Part shown: piece after piece, positions 13,241-15,053 of the stretch
Position numbering within the stretch: the stretch's first letter is position 1
Layout of the letters: every line of letters begins with the position of its first letter
Assembly: GCA_021807845.1 (NCBI GenBank)
Contig: JAKBCM010000014.1
Coordinates: 1-15,053, forward strand
Length of the DNA: 15,053 bases
DNA from: Pseudomonadota bacterium
Lineage (GTDB): Bacteria; Pseudomonadota; Gammaproteobacteria; Legionellales; Legionellaceae
Reading direction: 5' to 3'
Notes under the pieces: generated by a model
What the model was told of the DNA's origin: nothing
Databases searched by the model: none
Seen by the model: the letters and a program-made list of their open reading frames with translations, nothing else
Translations under genes and position numbers: made by a program

Positions 13241-14497
13241 TTACCTTGCATATGCTTCTATTTTTTCTAAATATCGTCCTACTGTGCCACGATTAGCTGT
13301 GAGTACTTCAAGCGCATTCGTTATTTGTTGTTGTTTTTTTGTTGGATTTTGATGCATCTCTATCAATGCACCGATCAGTTGATCCAAGTCTTCAGCAATA
13401 ACCAAACCACCTTTATTGACCAAATCTCGACAAATTTCTTTTGAATTATTCATATAAGGACCACAGAAGACGGGTACTTTTACGGATATGGGCTCTAAAA
13501 CATTATGCCCTCCGACAGGCACCAAACTGCCCCCTACAAAAGCATAATCACTCATTTGGTAAAACTGTAGCAACTCGCCTAGTGAATCAATCACCATCAC
13601 TTCAATAGAGGGGTCTATCGTACTTGGCTGACTCCGAAGACCGGTATTCAACCCTTGGTTCTTACACAGTTGGTATACCCATTGAAAGCGCTCAGGGTGA
13701 CGAGGAACAATCAAGAACAATAGATTTGGGATGTTGTTTTTCAAACGATGAAATTGAGATAATAATTGACTCTCCTCATCATCATGCGTGCTCGCAGCAA
13801 TAAAGACAACACGCCCTTCTCCCCATTGCTCTTTACATTGCCTACACTCTTTGTTTTCTGAGAATGTGTACTCTACATCAAACTTCATATTCCCAAAGAC
13901 TTGGACCAATTCTTTTCTTACACCTAGGGATAAGAATCGTTTGGCATCCTCATGACTTTGCGCCAAAATGGTCGTCATTTGATTCAAAACGGGCTTAAAC
14001 AGATACTTATATTTTTCATAGCTCTTAAAAGAGTGATCTGAAAGCCGAGCATTGGCAAGCAACAGAGGGATATTCATCTTTTTTGCTTTATAAATTAAGT
14101 TTGGCCAGATCTCTGTCTCCATAATCAAACCCACCCGTGGTTTAATGGTATTAAAGAATCTCTGAATAGCCCAAGGCAAATCATAAGGTAAATACTGGTG
14201 TCCAACACGATGACCGAACCGTTTGCTGACTTGCTCTGACCCTGTTGGTGTCATAGTGGTCACACATACTCGCCATTCTTTCTCTAGCAATGCCTCAATC
14301 AATGGCGTCACCGCAACGACTTCTCCTAATGAAACCGCGTGAACCCACAGGTCAACAGGGGTTAACTCTTTGTTCGATAAAGAAAACCGTTCAGCAATGC
14401 GATGGCGATAGCTTGGCAAACGTCGGCTTTTCCAAAATAAGCGCAGCAAGATAAAGGGAGTTAACAAATAAAGAATAAACGTATAAATATAACGCAT
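13241..14497 (-). CDS. waaA: 3-deoxy-D-manno-octulosonic acid (Kdo) transferase
   Basis: A 418-residue inner-membrane-associated GT-B glycosyltransferase that adds Kdo from CMP-Kdo to lipid IVA, joining lipid A to the core. The N-terminal hydrophobic anchor is residues 1-22. The N domain has WVHAVSLGEVVAVTP (51-65), with catalytic base Glu59, and the IMETEIWPNL stretch near 114-123. The C domain contains IAASTHDDEE and the CMP-Kdo-binding region FVGGSLVPVGGHNVLEP. The length is that of full-size WaaA, and all expected blocks are present. GAGGAA lies 4 nt before the ATG, a strong ribosome-binding site. It is convergent with accC. How many Kdo residues it adds cannot be read from sequence. Confidence 0.95.
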   Translation of the reverse strand: MRYIYTFILYLLTPFILLRLFWKSRRLPSYRHRIAERFSLSNKELTPVDLWVHAVSLGEVVAVTPLIEALLEKEWRVCVTTMTPTGSEQVSKRFGHRVGHQYLPYDLPWAIQRFFNTIKPRVGLIMETEIWPNLIYKAKKMNIPLLLANARLSDHSFKSYEKYKYLFKPVLNQMTTILAQSHEDAKRFLSLGVRKELVQVFGNMKFDVEYTFSENKECRQCKEQWGEGRVVFIAASTHDDEESQLLSQFHRLKNNIPNLLFLIVPRHPERFQWVYQLCKNQGLNTGLRSQPSTIDPSIEVMVIDSLGELLQFYQMSDYAFVGGSLVPVGGHNVLEPISVKVPVFCGPYMNNSKEICRDLVNKGGLVIAEDLDQLIGALIEMHQNPTKKQQQITNALEVLTANRGTVGRYLEKIEAYAR

Positions 14498-14551
14498 CAG
14501 TTCCTCTACTCACAAAACAGTCAAACAAAACAAAGACCCATCAATTTTCTG

Positions 14552-14586
14552 CAGAGGATTATACTCTGTTTCTGAAGATGCATGAA
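14552..14586 (-). promoter_or_regulatory. Probable waaA promoter with overlapping dyad
   Basis: A perfect TATAAT on the minus strand (14558-14563) lies about 60 nt before the waaA ATG. A weak TTCATG (14581-14586) sits at 17-bp spacing. A short dyad CAGAG/CTCTG (14553-14557 and 14564-14568 region) brackets the -10. On the plus strand the same place reads TTATACT, so the region could also serve the rightward MNIO gene. Confidence 0.45.
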
Positions 14587-14590
14587 TTTT

Positions 14591-14725
14591 ATTCCATTTT
14601 ATAGCATGTTATGTTAATAAATAAGTATTTTTTGGAATGGACGGACAAACTTCACTCTCTCAAATTTTTTGTCCAAAGTTTCATTTATCAGTATTTACTT
14701 GTTTATCTCTCCCATAAAATGGAAT
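14591..14725. repeat. 135-bp nested inverted repeat with perfect 12-bp ends
   Basis: ATTCCATTTTAT (14591-14602) is the exact reverse complement of ATAAAATGGAAT (14714-14725). Inside lie ATAAATAAGTA (near 14617) against TACTTGTTTAT (14696-14706), 10 of 11 paired. GGACAAA (14643-14649) also pairs perfectly with TTTGTCC (14668-14674). There is no open frame and no obvious target-site duplication. The right end lies 6 nt before the MNIO start codon, so the element forms its 5' leader. Confidence 0.65.
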
Positions 14726-14731
14726 GACACT

Positions 14732-15053
14732 ATGCCTCACAATACACAGCAAAAACCCTTTCTAGGATTTGGGTTAGGATTACGAACTGATCATTATCAA
14801 ACCATTGTCAACGAGAAGCCATCTGTTGATTGGTTTGAAATTATCACCGAAAATTATCTGGTTCCGGGTGGTCAGCCATTGTATTTTTTAGACAAGATCC
14901 GTGAACATTATCCCATGGTGATGCACGGTGTATCCATGTCTATCGGAAGTTGTGATCCTCTCGATTGGGATTACTTGAGCCAAGTCAAACAACTGGCAAA
15001 ACGAATAGAGCCTCACTGGCTTTCTGATCATTTATGTTGGACGGGAGTGAATC
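14732..15053 (+). CDS. MNIO (DUF692) family enzyme, 5' part
   Basis: Partial: 107 codons to the window edge, about a third of a usual 280-300-residue member. The family are TIM-barrel multinuclear non-haem iron oxidative enzymes (DUF692, UPF0276) that modify peptides, for example BufB of copper-related bufferin loci. Visible family features are GFGLGLR (12-18), [11 protein letters not shown] (33-43), [12 protein letters not shown] (62-73) and LSDHLCW (97-103). In the family such His, Glu, Asn and Asp positions coordinate iron. No precursor peptide gene lies upstream in the 234-nt gap, so any substrate or partner would be downstream. ATG 14732 is the only sensible start; its Shine-Dalgarno is poor (GGAATGA). 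Confidence 0.88.
   Translation, partial: MPHNTQQKPFLGFGLGLRTDHYQTIVNEKPSVDWFEIITENYLVPGGQPLYFLDKIREHYPMVMHGVSMSIGSCDPLDWDYLSQVKQLAKRIEPHWLSDHLCWTGVN

Overview
The window reads as a chromosomal segment of an AT-rich gammaproteobacterium of the order Legionellales (Legionella, Aquicella or a relative; genus not determined). The grounds are an IcmC/DotE-type protein of the Dot/Icm type IVB secretion family, a ProA/Msp-like M4 metalloprotease, an aroQ-accB-accC cluster, and a protein that looks like a host-directed effector. I see no tRNA, rRNA, CRISPR array or transposase. Repeats are all short palindromic elements between genes.

Layout. Positions 1-346 hold one copy of a palindromic repeat and a gene-free stretch. 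Then come a haloacid-dehalogenase-like hydrolase (347-1141) and a DUF3579 protein (1205-1492). Facing them is a two-gene minus-strand operon: an IcmC/DotE-like membrane protein (2057-2581) and a small exported protein (1506-2033). Next are a flavodoxin/ferredoxin-NADP-reductase-like enzyme (2762-3496), a 152-bp nested inverted repeat, and a class I fructose-bisphosphate aldolase (3688-4698). A strong terminator separates the aldolase from a minus-strand run: an EEP-family phosphodiesterase (4913-5671), an exported M4 metalloprotease (5910-7520), a 344-residue protein of unknown origin (7766-8800), and a biotin-dependent carboxyltransferase of the OadA/PycB type (8870-10678). Divergent from the last is aroQ-accB-accC (10832-13089), for 3-dehydroquinate dehydratase and the biotin carboxyl carrier and biotin carboxylase of acetyl-CoA carboxylase. 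A second copy of the palindromic repeat sits between accC and the convergent waaA (13241-14497, Kdo transferase). The window ends in the 5' third of an MNIO/DUF692 gene (14732 onward).

The main finding is the 344-residue protein. Residues about 170-261 look like a eukaryotic basic leucine-zipper (bZIP) transcription-factor domain. Asn208, Arg216 and Leu226 fit the N-x7-R-x9-L register exactly, followed by five more leucines at perfect 7-residue spacing. The stretch before the basic region resembles the extended homology region of Maf/CNC bZIP proteins. Upstream lies a nuclear-localisation-like basic run, and downstream an acidic-aromatic patch. With Dot/Icm genes nearby, the natural hypothesis is a secreted nucleomodulin that binds host DNA or dimerises with host bZIP factors. 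This is inference from sequence; no search or structure prediction was run.

How the genes relate. accB/accC and the OadA/PycB-type protein form a biotin-enzyme neighbourhood feeding malonyl-CoA and probably oxaloacetate synthesis. waaA serves lipid A-core assembly. The aldolase serves glycolysis/gluconeogenesis. The IcmC-like pair, the exported protease and the bZIP-like protein are the accessory, host-interaction-flavoured part.
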